DNA of 64,000 bases from Janthinobacterium saanense. GTDB taxonomy: Bacteria; Pseudomonadota; Gammaproteobacteria; Burkholderiales; Burkholderiaceae_D. Made by a program: the position numbers and the translations under genes. Location: contig NZ_JACHCI010000005.1 of assembly GCF_014200675.1 (NCBI RefSeq), positions 124,001 through 188,000 on the forward strand. The letters run 5' to 3'. The notes under the pieces were generated by a model. The model was not told where the DNA came from and did not search any database. It saw only the letters and a program-made list of their open reading frames with translations. This document shows positions 1-8,419 of this stretch, piece after piece (the stretch's first letter is position 1; every line of letters starts with the position of its first letter).

Positions 1-509
1 GTGCCGTGGGCCATGAAGATAGGCATTTCCAGGCTGGCTGGGGTGCGCTCGGCGGCCGTTTTGTCGGCCAGCGGCAAGTAACCGGACAAGCACATCAGGC
101 CAGCCAGTTTTTCCGGGTGGCGCAAGCCCGTTTGCAGGGCCATGGCGCAGCCTTGCGAAAAGCCGGCCAGGATGATGCGGTTAGCTGGGATGCCGCGCGC
201 TTTTTCACGCGCGATCAGTGCTTCGATCTGTGCTTGCGAGGCGCGCAAGCCAGACTCGTCTTCGCGGCGCACCAGGTCGCTTACCAGGATGTCGTACCAG
301 GCGCGCATCACATAACCGTTGTTGATGGTGACGGGCATGGTGCCGGCGCTGGGGAAGATGAAGCGGATGCCTGGGCAGCCGCGCAAATCGAGTTCCTTGA
401 CCAGCGGCACGAAATCGTTGCCGTCGGCGCCCAGGCCGTGCATCCAGATGATGGAGACGGTCGGATTCGGCGCGCTGTCGAGTTCTATGGTTTCCAGCAA
501 AGTGCTCAT
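1..509 (-). CDS. estB: carboxylesterase/phospholipase family hydrolase EstB (3' end cut by window edge)
   Basis: An alpha/beta hydrolase of the bacterial carboxylesterase / acyl-protein-thioesterase family, which cleaves short-chain carboxylic or thioester bonds in the cytoplasm. The 169 visible residues contain an HGLGADG oxyanion-hole segment near residue 24 and the nucleophile elbow GFSQG at residues 116-120 (Ser118). The catalytic Asp and His would lie mostly beyond the window; the visible part ends at IFMAHGT. The ATG at 509 overlaps the mog stop codon as ATGA (506-509), so the two genes are translationally coupled. Family assignment is secure; the natural substrate is not known. Confidence 0.88.
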   Translation of the reverse strand, partial: MSTLLETIELDSAPNPTVSIIWMHGLGADGNDFVPLVKELDLRGCPGIRFIFPSAGTMPVTINNGYVMRAWYDILVSDLVRREDESGLRASQAQIEALIAREKARGIPANRIILAGFSQGCAMALQTGLRHPEKLAGLMCLSGYLPLADKTAAERTPASLEMPIFMAHG

Positions 510-1132
510 GTGTTTTCCTCTGGTAGGGGTTGCGCCGGACGCAGCGCGGATTTGGGGCGGAAAGCCTTGCAGATGGCCGTGTCGGTTTCCATGTAGGGGC
601 CGCCGATGAGGTCGATGCAATAGGGCACGGCGGCAAAAATGCCGTTCACCAATTGTTTTCCATCGGAATCTTTCAAGCCTTCCAGGGTTTCCTTGATGGC
701 CTTGGGCTGGCCCGGCAGATTCATGATCAGGCAGGCGTGCTCGGGCGTCTCGCGGATCACCGCGACCTGGCGCGACAAGATTGCCGTGGGCACGAATTGC
801 AGGCTGATCTGGCGCATCTGTTCGCCAAAGCCCGGCATTTCCTTGCTGCCAACGGACAGCGTGGCGTCCGGCGTTACATCGCGCCGCGCCGGTCCCGTGC
901 CGCCTGTCGTCAAGATCAGATGGCAGCGGTTCAGGTCGGCCATGTCGATCAGGGTGTGTTCAATCTGCGAGCGCTCGTCGGGTATCAGGCGTTTTTCCAG
1001 GCGGAAGGGCGTGCGGATGGCCGCCGACAGCCAGCTTTCCAGGGCAGGAATACCCAGGTCTTCATACACGCCGCCGCTGGCGCGGTCCGAGATCGACACG
1101 AGGCCGATAATCAATTCGTCAGTGTTGCTCAT
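506..1132 (-). CDS. mog: molybdopterin adenylyltransferase
   Basis: Cytosolic MogA-type enzyme that adenylates molybdopterin with ATP before molybdate insertion in molybdenum-cofactor synthesis. The 208 residues (family about 180-200) carry the MoCF-binding signature TTGGTGP at residues 75-81, the following RRDVTPDA segment and the NLPG loop at 138-141. The start at 1132 follows a gene-free stretch holding a terminator. Its stop overlaps the start of the esterase, so the two are probably co-transcribed although their functions are unrelated. Confidence 0.92.
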   Translation of the reverse strand: MSNTDELIIGLVSISDRASGGVYEDLGIPALESWLSAAIRTPFRLEKRLIPDERSQIEHTLIDMADLNRCHLILTTGGTGPARRDVTPDATLSVGSKEMPGFGEQMRQISLQFVPTAILSRQVAVIRETPEHACLIMNLPGQPKAIKETLEGLKDSDGKQLVNGIFAAVPYCIDLIGGPYMETDTAICKAFRPKSALRPAQPLPEENT

Positions 1133-1170
1133 CGGTCACCTATAAAAATCTGAAGTGGCGTAAAAACAAT

Positions 1171-1193
1171 AAAACCGGGATTATCCCGGTTTT
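1171..1193 (-). terminator. Rho-independent terminator after darP
   Basis: Nine-base stem AAAACCGGG / CCCGGTTTT around a five-base loop, followed on the minus strand by a T-rich tract (TTTTATTGTTTTT). It lies between the darP stop and the mog start, so it probably separates the two minus-strand transcripts. Confidence 0.75.
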
Positions 1194-1219
1194 TTTCCAT
1201 CTGAGGGCAAGACGGTGTA

Positions 1220-1819
1220 TTACTCGTCTTCGTCCGTCTCAAGACCATCTTCGTCGCCATCTTTCTTGCCGCTGTTTTTCTTCTTGGCAATCTCTTTCAA
1301 GATCTGGAAGATTTCACGATAGGCTTTTGGCGGCTTGTTCTCGGCTTGCTCCTTGCGGGCATTGCGGATCAGGGTGCGCAGGTGCTGCACGTCCAGTTCC
1401 GGGTTTTCCGACAGCAAGACGGTCAGCGCCTTGTCATCCGTCAAGAGCTTGTCGCGGCGGCGCTCCATCGCGTGCATATTGGCCGTGTCGGCTTTCGACA
1501 GGCCTTTCCAGCTATCGATGGTGCGCTGGATGGCAGCTATTTCTTCTTCATCGAGGGTGCGCATCTTCTTGCCGACGAATTGCAGCTGGCGGCGGCGGCC
1601 TTCATGATCCTTGATCATCTGGCATTCGAGTATGGCGTCGCGCACGTCTTCCGGCATCGGGACGCGCTTGACGCGGTCGCGTGCTTCATTGACGAGCTCT
1701 TCTCCCATCTTTTGCAGGACGGTCATTTGGCGCTTGAGTTCCGACTTCGATGGACGTTCATATTCCTGTTCGAATTCGGTAGATTGGAAGCCGCAAGCTC
1801 CCCGGTTTGGATTTGGCAT
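1220..1819 (-). CDS. darP: ribosome biogenesis factor DarP (YjgA, DUF615)
   Basis: A 199-residue protein of the YjgA/DUF615 family, known in E. coli as DarP, which associates with late pre-50S particles and promotes peptidyl-transferase-centre maturation. Visible family features are the N-terminal SKSELKRQM segment, a long charged helical body containing KKMRTLDEEE, and a very acidic and lysine-rich tail ending ETDEDE. It is divergent from pmbA, which is its usual neighbour in Beta- and Gammaproteobacteria and supports the call. Start at ATG 1819; an alternative start further in would remove the MPNPNRG leader. Confidence 0.9.
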   Translation of the reverse strand: MPNPNRGACGFQSTEFEQEYERPSKSELKRQMTVLQKMGEELVNEARDRVKRVPMPEDVRDAILECQMIKDHEGRRRQLQFVGKKMRTLDEEEIAAIQRTIDSWKGLSKADTANMHAMERRRDKLLTDDKALTVLLSENPELDVQHLRTLIRNARKEQAENKPPKAYREIFQILKEIAKKKNSGKKDGDEDGLETDEDE

Positions 1820-1911
1820 GATAAGGCGGGATTGGCCGCGTAGGCCGCACCTGTAAACTGTAAACGACTGCTATGATAACCGTTTTAGCGGCTTTCCGAA
1901 GAAAACAGCAC

Positions 1912-3264
1912 ATGAACGACAGCGTATTTACCCATAGTCAAGAGCAATTGCAGCAACTTGCACGTGATGTGTTGTCTTTTGCGCGGGAAATCGGCGGCAC
2001 CGACGCCGCAGTGGAAGTGAGCGAAGGCGGCGGCCTGTCTGTTTCTGTACGAAAAGGCAAGATCGAGACGATAGAGCAAAATAAAGACAAAGGCATGGGC
2101 GTGACCGTGTTTGTCGGCAAGAAGCGCGGCAATGCCAGCACTTCCGACTTTTCGGCCAGCGCCCTGCGCGCCACGGTGGACGCCGCCTACAATATCGCCC
2201 GCTTCACGGCCGAGGACGATTGCGCGGGCCTGGCCGATGCCGACCTGCTGGAAATGGCGCCGCGCGACCTGCAATTGTTTTATCCATGGCATATTTCCGC
2301 CGAAGAAGCCGTGGTGCTGGCGCAGCGCGCCGAAGCGGCCGCCTTTGCGGTTGATCCGCGCATCACCAATAGCGAAGGCGCTGGCGTGCACGTGCAGCAA
2401 TCGCACTTTGTATCGGCCAATTCGCGCGGTTTTATTGGCGGCTACCCGTTTTCGCGCCACACCCTGTCGGTGGCGCCCATCGCCGGCAAGGGCGCCAGGA
2501 TGCAGCGCGACGACTGGTATAGCTCCGTGCGCGACGCCTCCAAAATGTCGAGCCCGGAAGCCATCGGCCGCTATGCCGCCGAGCGCGCGCTGTCGCGTTT
2601 GAATGCGCGCAAGCTGGGCACGCGCACCTGCCCGGTGCTGTTCGAAGCGCCGCTGGCGGCCGGTTTGCTGGGGACGTATGTGCAAGCGACCTCGGGCGGC
2701 GCGCTATACCGCAAATCCACCTTTCTGCTCGACTCGCTCGGTACGCAAGTGCTGCCATCGCATGTGCAGATATTTGAAGACCCGCATGTGATCGGCGGCG
2801 TCGGCTCCGCCCCGTTCGATGAAGAGGGCGTGAAAACCGTCAGCCGCGAGGTCGTCAAGGATGGCGTGGTGCAAGGCTATTTCTTGTCGACCTACACGGC
2901 CCGCAAGCTGGGTTTGCAGACCACGGGCAATGCCGGCGGTTCGCACAATCTCTACCTGACTTCCACGCAGACGGCCGCCACCGACGATTTTAGCGCCATG
3001 CTGAAAAAGCTGGGCACGGGCTTGCTGGTGACGGAATTGATGGGGCAGGGCACCAACTACGTGACGGGCGACTATTCGCGCGGTGCATCGGGCTTCTGGG
3101 TGGAAAACGGCGTGATCCAATATCCGGTGGAAGAAATCACCATCGCCGGCAATATGAAAGACATGCTGCGCAACATCGTCGCCGTCGGCGCCGACGTACT
3201 GCGCCGCGGCACCAAGGAGACCGGTTCCATCCTGATCGAGAGCATGGTGGTGGCTGGCGGCTGA
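1912..3264 (+). CDS. pmbA: metalloprotease PmbA (TldE)
   Basis: Subunit of the TldD/TldE zinc protease, a cytosolic complex that degrades unfolded peptides and matures microcin-type peptides. The 450-residue product matches family size. It shows the N-terminal half with VRKGKIE and the C-terminal conserved regions TGNAGGSHN, MGQGTNYVTGDYSRGASGFW and EITIAGNMKDML, all typical of PmbA. The frame is open from an ATG at 1873, but the ATG at 1912 (MNDSVF) is preferred because the upstream residues look non-homologous. TldE-type subunits lack the HExxxH found in TldD, and none is seen here; the partner tldD is not in the window. Confidence 0.92.
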   Translation: MNDSVFTHSQEQLQQLARDVLSFAREIGGTDAAVEVSEGGGLSVSVRKGKIETIEQNKDKGMGVTVFVGKKRGNASTSDFSASALRATVDAAYNIARFTAEDDCAGLADADLLEMAPRDLQLFYPWHISAEEAVVLAQRAEAAAFAVDPRITNSEGAGVHVQQSHFVSANSRGFIGGYPFSRHTLSVAPIAGKGARMQRDDWYSSVRDASKMSSPEAIGRYAAERALSRLNARKLGTRTCPVLFEAPLAAGLLGTYVQATSGGALYRKSTFLLDSLGTQVLPSHVQIFEDPHVIGGVGSAPFDEEGVKTVSREVVKDGVVQGYFLSTYTARKLGLQTTGNAGGSHNLYLTSTQTAATDDFSAMLKKLGTGLLVTELMGQGTNYVTGDYSRGASGFWVENGVIQYPVEEITIAGNMKDMLRNIVAVGADVLRRGTKETGSILIESMVVAGG

Positions 3265-3337
3265 GGCCGGCCCCGCTACATTCGAGCCATCGATATGCGG
3301 TGTAATGCCTTGCGTATCGGTGGCCCTGATGACTGCC

Positions 3338-4321
3338 TTATCTTGATGTTACGTTTGCGCAAGTCCACGCGATATTGGAGGCACTCCACGTTGCTTTCCA
3401 ATTGATGGTCGTCTGGTCCCGGCATGCCTGCTGCGATGCAAATTTGGTCCCTTCGTAGGTTTGATATACATACCCGTCCTGAGGGCGCCATACGACGCCG
3501 TACCAATAATTGTTCGGATCGACTGCCGTACTGAGTTGTTCCACCGGTTTATTCAAGGCCGTATTTTTGTAGTCAAGCAAGACTTGGCCGCCTGCATCGT
3601 AGAGTCGTACCCACACAGAATTGTTCAGCGCGCCCGTCGAATCGACAGGAATACACATTCTTGTCTTTGCCGAGGCGATGGCTTCGGGCATCGTCAGGCA
3701 GAAATAGGGATTGGGCGAACCTGCCACAACCGACCATTCCACGTTGGAGGCGGCGTTGGAGCCCGGATCGCAATAATGTGCATATTTTCCAGCTCTGAAT
3801 TCCTGAGCATAATTCGACGTTGGCACACCTGAAAAATACACACCCGATGCATTGCTGGCGCTGGGCAAGTCATTCTGGCTGCTGACTGACATGCATTGTT
3901 TGTATCCGGCATCGGCATAGCCCATCGCCATGCCGATGGGCTTCATTTGTGCATCCAGATGCAGCTTCCAGGTGTTTCTATATCGCAGTTTCCCATTCGC
4001 ATCGCTACGCAGCAATGAAATGACTCTGACCGAGGCCGCTTGTTGCGTTACGCCGTTGACGATCAGTGGCGTTGGTTGCCCTGTCTCCTGGCTTACACTG
4101 AGCGTCGCCGTGCCCAGATAGCCGTCATTGGAGGCCAGCTCCACGCTTGTTTGTTCTGTGTTGAGAAATTTCTTGAGCGAAGCAGCGGCATCAATCGATG
4201 CCAGTGCCGGTTTGACAGGGGGGGAAACTTGCGTGCCGCCACCATCATTACTGCCACCGCCACCGCCACCGCAGCCAGCAAGCAAGGTCAAAAAAGCGTA
4301 TAGCGTGAGCTGTTTTTTCAT
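3338..4321 (-). CDS. putative lipoprotein of unknown function
   Basis: A 327-residue predicted lipoprotein. The signal peptide ends with the lipobox LLAGC (Cys17), followed at once by a run of seven glycines and a short Ser/Asn/Gly linker, a common tether in this family of bacteria. The rest has no domain I recognise; it holds several Cys and Trp residues and the C-terminal segment WTCANV. The frame stays open to an ATG at 4471, but the ATG at 4321 directly precedes a good signal peptide. It is a single gene, convergent with pmbA and divergent from the TonB receptor, with no operon partner. Confidence 0.72.
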   Translation of the reverse strand: MKKQLTLYAFLTLLAGCGGGGGGSNDGGGTQVSPPVKPALASIDAAASLKKFLNTEQTSVELASNDGYLGTATLSVSQETGQPTPLIVNGVTQQAASVRVISLLRSDANGKLRYRNTWKLHLDAQMKPIGMAMGYADAGYKQCMSVSSQNDLPSASNASGVYFSGVPTSNYAQEFRAGKYAHYCDPGSNAASNVEWSVVAGSPNPYFCLTMPEAIASAKTRMCIPVDSTGALNNSVWVRLYDAGGQVLLDYKNTALNKPVEQLSTAVDPNNYWYGVVWRPQDGYVYQTYEGTKFASQQACRDQTTINWKATWSASNIAWTCANVTSR

Positions 4322-4633
4322 GTGTATTAACCAGGATATCGACAAAGCTGCGTGCCGTTGCGCGGCGGCATTATAGGCAATGTTGTCATTTGGAAATCTA
4401 TCGAATTGTTGCCTTGTCTGCCCTGGTATGCCAGCCCGCTGTGGTTTTTCGGTCACTTGTCTGATCGTCACACTGTTGAAATATTGGCTTCGTAAGATGT
4501 CGCTGCCTGACGTTAATTGCGTGAATTAAATGCTTTTAATGTAAGTAAGCCGAACTTCGTGATATTTCATGCAAGATGAGAGTCTTGCAGCAAGCGCGAC
4601 GTTGTTGATCGACCACTGCCCAGAGACCTTCCC
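4322..4633. other. 312-base divergent intergenic region
   Basis: No gene is seen. It must hold the promoters of the lipoprotein and of the TonB-dependent receptor. The only structure noticed is an inverted repeat TTAATT-GCGTG-AATTAA at 4513-4529, about 105 bases before the receptor start, which could be an operator. No Fur-box-like sequence is visible, in contrast to the receptor at 48881-51064. Confidence 0.4.
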
Positions 4634-7048
4634 ATGACCTTATCCCGTACCCGCATCGCCCGCGCGGTCGCGCTGTTTTGCGCCATGAACGCCTTGTTTG
4701 CCGCGTCCGCCCATGCAGCTGGCGATGCTGCCGCTGCCCCCGCCCCTGACAGCGCCCAGGCCGATGCCGCACCGCAGGCCGTGATCGTTACCGGCACGCG
4801 CGGCAGCAACCGCACGCAATTCGACACCATGGCCCCGGTCGACGTATTCAACCGCGACGATATCAGCGCCGTGAAATCGTCGGACTTGAACGATGTGCTG
4901 GCGCAACTGGTGCCATCGTATGTGGTGCAGCGCCTGCCGATGGCCGATGGCCAGGTGTTTGTGCGCCCGGCAACCTTGCGCGGCCTGTCGCCGGACCAGA
5001 CGCTGGTGCTGGTCAACGGCAAGCGTTTCCACCGCAGCGCCTTGCTGGGCGCGCGCGGCGCGCAAGCGGCCGACCTGGCGCAGATACCCGTGTCCGCCAT
5101 CAAGCGCATCGAAGTGCTGCGCGATGGCGCATCGGCCCAGTACGGTTCCGATGCGATTGCCGGCGTGATCAACATCATTCTGGACGACAGCGTGGGCACG
5201 GAAATGTCGGTGCGCCATTCGCAGTATTCCGAAGGCGATGGCAAGGCCAATGAGTTCAATGCGCGCAGCGGTTTTGCCATCGGCGAGACGGGCAAGCTGT
5301 CGCTGTACGCCACCATCAACCAGTCGGACCCGACCTCGCGCACGCGCCAGCGTCCCGACGCGATTGCCTTCCAGGCTGCGCATCCGAACCTCGATGTGCC
5401 GAATCCCGTGCAGCGCTGGGGCCAGCCGAAATTGTCGAGTGAACACATCGGCTACAACGGCAGCGTCGCGCTGACCGATGACGTGGAACTGTATTCCTTT
5501 GGCATGTTCAGCCACAGCGACGGCACTTCGGACTTCAACTGGCGCAATCCCGATACCAGCACGGGCGCCTTCAAGGTGACGCCACTGTTTCCTGGCTGGG
5601 ATTTGCGCAACCTCTATCCGGTCGGTTTCAGCCCGCAGTACTCCAACAAGCAGAACGACGCGCAAGTGGTGGCCGGTTTGCGCGGGCACATCAATGAGCG
5701 CCTGGGCTGGGATGTCAGCGCTTCGTATGGCATGAACCATATCGATTACAACCTGGCCAATTCCATCAATGCCTCGATGGGACCGTCCAGCCCGACCTCG
5801 TTTTACCTGGGCCAGTTGTCGCAGGAAGAAAAAATCCTCAATGCAAACTTCAACTATGAATTGCCCGTGGCTTCCCTGGCGCAGCCGGTCAATATCGCTT
5901 TCGGCACCGAGGCGCGCAATGAGACCTACGGCGTGAAGGCGGGCGACCTGGCCTCGTACACGGTGGGGCCGGGCGCGGCAGTCGGCCTTGATGCCAACGC
6001 CAACGGCGCGCCCGGTTTCAGCGACCGCCAGGCGGGCAGCTGGGGCCAGACCAGCTACGCCGGCTACCTGGACGTGGAAGTGCCGGTCACGCGCGACCTG
6101 AGCCTGGGCGGCGCGGCCCGTTACGAACATTTTTCCGAGTTCGGCAGCACCGTCAACGGTAAGCTGTCGGCCCGCTACACGGTCACGCCCGATATCGCCG
6201 TGCGCGGTTCCTACTCGACCGGTTTCCGCGCGCCGACGCCGGGCCAGTCGAATACCAACAGCACCAACCAGGGTCTCGATACCAAGACCCTGCTCTTGTT
6301 TACCAGCGGCCGTCTGGCCAACAACGATCCGCTGGCGATCTTGCTGGGCGCCAAGCCCTTGAAGCCTGAAAAATCGAAAAACCTGTCGCTGGGCTTTACC
6401 TGGAAGACGCCGGCTGGCTTCTCCGGTTCGGTGGACGTGTACAACATCAAGGTCAGCGACCGCTTCAGCACCTCGGCATCGTTTGCCGTGCCTGCCGGCG
6501 TGGCCAATCCGCTGCGCTACACCTCGATCAGTTATTTCACCAACGATTTCGACACCACCACGCGCGGCATCGATATCGTGGGTAACCACACCAGCAAGCT
6601 GGGCGATGGGCGTCTGAATTTGACGCTGGCGTATAACTACAACACGACCAAGGTCGATGGCGGCAATTCCAGCATCGCCACCAACGATGCGCAGCGCACC
6701 GTGTTTGAAGAGCACTTGCCGCGCCAGAAGGCAACCTTGGGCGCCACCTATGACCTGGGCCAATGGAGCTCGCTGGCCCGCTGGCGCTATTATGGCGCCT
6801 GGACCGACAACACCGGCAACGCCACCGGCGACGTGTTCCAGCGCTTCAGCGCCATCCAGTTCCTGGACCTGGCCCTCAGCTACAAGATCAACGCCATGCA
6901 TACGGTGCGCGTGGGCATCGACAATGCGCTCAATAAATATCCGGACGAAGCCACCTTCCAGGCCAGCCGCGGCCTGATCTATTCGCGCAACGCACCGTAC
7001 GATACGGATGGCCGCAGCCTGTTTGCCGAATACCGGGTGAAATTTTGA
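4634..7048 (+). CDS. TonB-dependent outer-membrane receptor
   Basis: An 804-residue outer-membrane beta-barrel receptor that imports a ligand using TonB-ExbBD energy. It has a signal peptide ending AAHA/SAHAA near residue 30, a TonB-box-like VIVTGTR at about 50, a plug domain (TLRGLSPDQTLVLVNGKR, EVLRDGASAQYGSDAIAGVIN), and a barrel ending in the aromatic YRVKF. Its stop overlaps the start of a Tat-exported PLP enzyme, so receptor and enzyme are probably made together. No Fur box is visible upstream, so the substrate need not be an iron chelate. Substrate unknown. Confidence 0.88.
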   Translation: MTLSRTRIARAVALFCAMNALFAASAHAAGDAAAAPAPDSAQADAAPQAVIVTGTRGSNRTQFDTMAPVDVFNRDDISAVKSSDLNDVLAQLVPSYVVQRLPMADGQVFVRPATLRGLSPDQTLVLVNGKRFHRSALLGARGAQAADLAQIPVSAIKRIEVLRDGASAQYGSDAIAGVINIILDDSVGTEMSVRHSQYSEGDGKANEFNARSGFAIGETGKLSLYATINQSDPTSRTRQRPDAIAFQAAHPNLDVPNPVQRWGQPKLSSEHIGYNGSVALTDDVELYSFGMFSHSDGTSDFNWRNPDTSTGAFKVTPLFPGWDLRNLYPVGFSPQYSNKQNDAQVVAGLRGHINERLGWDVSASYGMNHIDYNLANSINASMGPSSPTSFYLGQLSQEEKILNANFNYELPVASLAQPVNIAFGTEARNETYGVKAGDLASYTVGPGAAVGLDANANGAPGFSDRQAGSWGQTSYAGYLDVEVPVTRDLSLGGAARYEHFSEFGSTVNGKLSARYTVTPDIAVRGSYSTGFRAPTPGQSNTNSTNQGLDTKTLLLFTSGRLANNDPLAILLGAKPLKPEKSKNLSLGFTWKTPAGFSGSVDVYNIKVSDRFSTSASFAVPAGVANPLRYTSISYFTNDFDTTTRGIDIVGNHTSKLGDGRLNLTLAYNYNTTKVDGGNSSIATNDAQRTVFEEHLPRQKATLGATYDLGQWSSLARWRYYGAWTDNTGNATGDVFQRFSAIQFLDLALSYKINAMHTVRVGIDNALNKYPDEATFQASRGLIYSRNAPYDTDGRSLFAEYRVKF

Positions 7049-8349
7049 GTACCGGCCTGAGCCGCCGCAATATGCTGCGTTTTGGCGCCTTGCTGCCGAT
7101 GCTGCCGGCCAGTGCACTGGCCGCATCGGCCGCCCCCGCCGTGCCGCAACTGGCGCCACCGAAGGGCAGCGAGCCACTGGCCCTGGCCTCCGATACGGGC
7201 TATTGGGCATCGGTGGCGCGCCAGTACGACATCACCGATGAGGTGGTGCTGCTTGACAATGCCTATTGGGGTTCCATGGCCTTGCCCGTGCTGGAAGATT
7301 ATCAGCGGCAAGTAGCAATGGTGAACCGTGGCAATTCCTGGTATGGCCGCGTCCGTTTTCCTGCCGCGTTTGAATCGGCGCGCGCGCACGCTGCCCAGGC
7401 GCTGGGCGTGCATCTTGACGAAATTGTGTTGACGCGGGGCGCCACGGAGGCGCTGCAAATCCTGATCGCCAGCTATAACCGCCTCAAACCGGGCGACACG
7501 GTGCTGTACGCGGACATCGATTACGACAATATGATCACCACCACGCGCTGGCTCAAGCAGCGGCGCGGCGTGGACGTGGTGTCGATTGCCATGCCGGAAC
7601 CGTTCAGCCATGACAGCGTGGTGGCTGCCTATGCGCAAGCCCTGGAAAACCATCCGAAACTGAAGCTGATGCTGCTCACGCATGTGAACCACCGCAATGG
7701 CATGGTCTTGCCGGTGGCGCAGATCGCCAGCATGGCGCGCCAGCGCGGGGTGGACGTGATCGTCGATACGGCCCACGGTTTTGGCCAGCTGGACATGACC
7801 ATTCCCGACTTGCAGGCGGACTTTGTCGGCATCAATCTGCATAAATGGATAGGTGCGCCGGTGGGCGTGGGCGCCGTCTACATCAAGCGGGGCCGGCTGG
7901 CCGATATCGACGCTTACCAGGGCGAGGAGCAGGGCAACGATATCCGCACGCGCGTGCATACGGGCACCCTGAACTTTGCGGCATATCTGTCCTTGCCGCT
8001 GGCCTTCGATATCCACGGCCAGATCGGCGTGGCCAACAAGCAGGCGCGGCTGCAGCGCTTGCGCAACCGCTGGGTGGAAGTGGCGCGCGGCATCGATGGC
8101 GTGGAAGTGCTGGCCTCGTCGGACCCGCGTTTGACCAGCGCGCTTGCCTCGTTCCGGCTAAAAGGCAAGACCAGCTTTGCCGACAACCTGGCGCTGTCGA
8201 AACGCCTGGTTGCCGAACACGGCATCTTTACCGTGCCGCGCGATGGCCTGGCCTCGGGCAGTTGCATCCGCGTCACGCCTGGCATCTTTACGCCAGACGC
8301 GCATATCGAGCGCTTTATCGTGGCGCTGCAGCAGGTGGCGCGCAGCTGA
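7045..8349 (+). CDS. Tat-exported class-V aminotransferase (isopenicillin N epimerase / PvdN-like)
   Basis: A 434-residue fold-type-I PLP enzyme. The N-terminus carries a twin-arginine signal (SRRNMLRFG, residues 5-13) and a hydrophobic Ala-rich stretch, so a folded, cofactor-loaded protein is exported to the periplasm. The PLP-binding segments are visible: TRGATEALQ, the Asp in VIVDTAHGFGQ, and the Schiff-base Lys267 in NLHKWIGAP. The start codon is TTG at 7045, overlapping the receptor stop as TTGA. Related Tat-exported enzymes such as PvdN of Pseudomonas modify siderophores in the periplasm. Here the coupling to a receptor suggests that the imported ligand is processed, which is inference. 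Confidence 0.85.
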   Translation: MSTGLSRRNMLRFGALLPMLPASALAASAAPAVPQLAPPKGSEPLALASDTGYWASVARQYDITDEVVLLDNAYWGSMALPVLEDYQRQVAMVNRGNSWYGRVRFPAAFESARAHAAQALGVHLDEIVLTRGATEALQILIASYNRLKPGDTVLYADIDYDNMITTTRWLKQRRGVDVVSIAMPEPFSHDSVVAAYAQALENHPKLKLMLLTHVNHRNGMVLPVAQIASMARQRGVDVIVDTAHGFGQLDMTIPDLQADFVGINLHKWIGAPVGVGAVYIKRGRLADIDAYQGEEQGNDIRTRVHTGTLNFAAYLSLPLAFDIHGQIGVANKQARLQRLRNRWVEVARGIDGVEVLASSDPRLTSALASFRLKGKTSFADNLALSKRLVAEHGIFTVPRDGLASGSCIRVTPGIFTPDAHIERFIVALQQVARS

Positions 8350-8367
8350 TTAAACTGCGCATAAAAA

Positions 8368-8398
8368 AACCGGCCCCATCCGTAAGGAGGGGCCGGTT
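8368..8398. terminator. bidirectional terminator
   Basis: A ten-base perfect stem AACCGGCCCC / GGGGCCGGTT around an 11-base loop, with A-rich sequence on the left (AAAAAAAC) and T-rich sequence on the right (TTGTATTTTT). It lies between the convergent class-V aminotransferase and M14 carboxypeptidase genes and can serve both. Confidence 0.8.
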
Positions 8399-8419
8399 GT
8401 ATTTTTGCGCCGGAGATGA

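Noticed and set aside
4640-7210. 856-codon open frame antisense to the TonB receptor
   Set aside because: It mirrors the real receptor frame, as is common in high-GC DNA; His/Arg/Gly-rich composition without domains.
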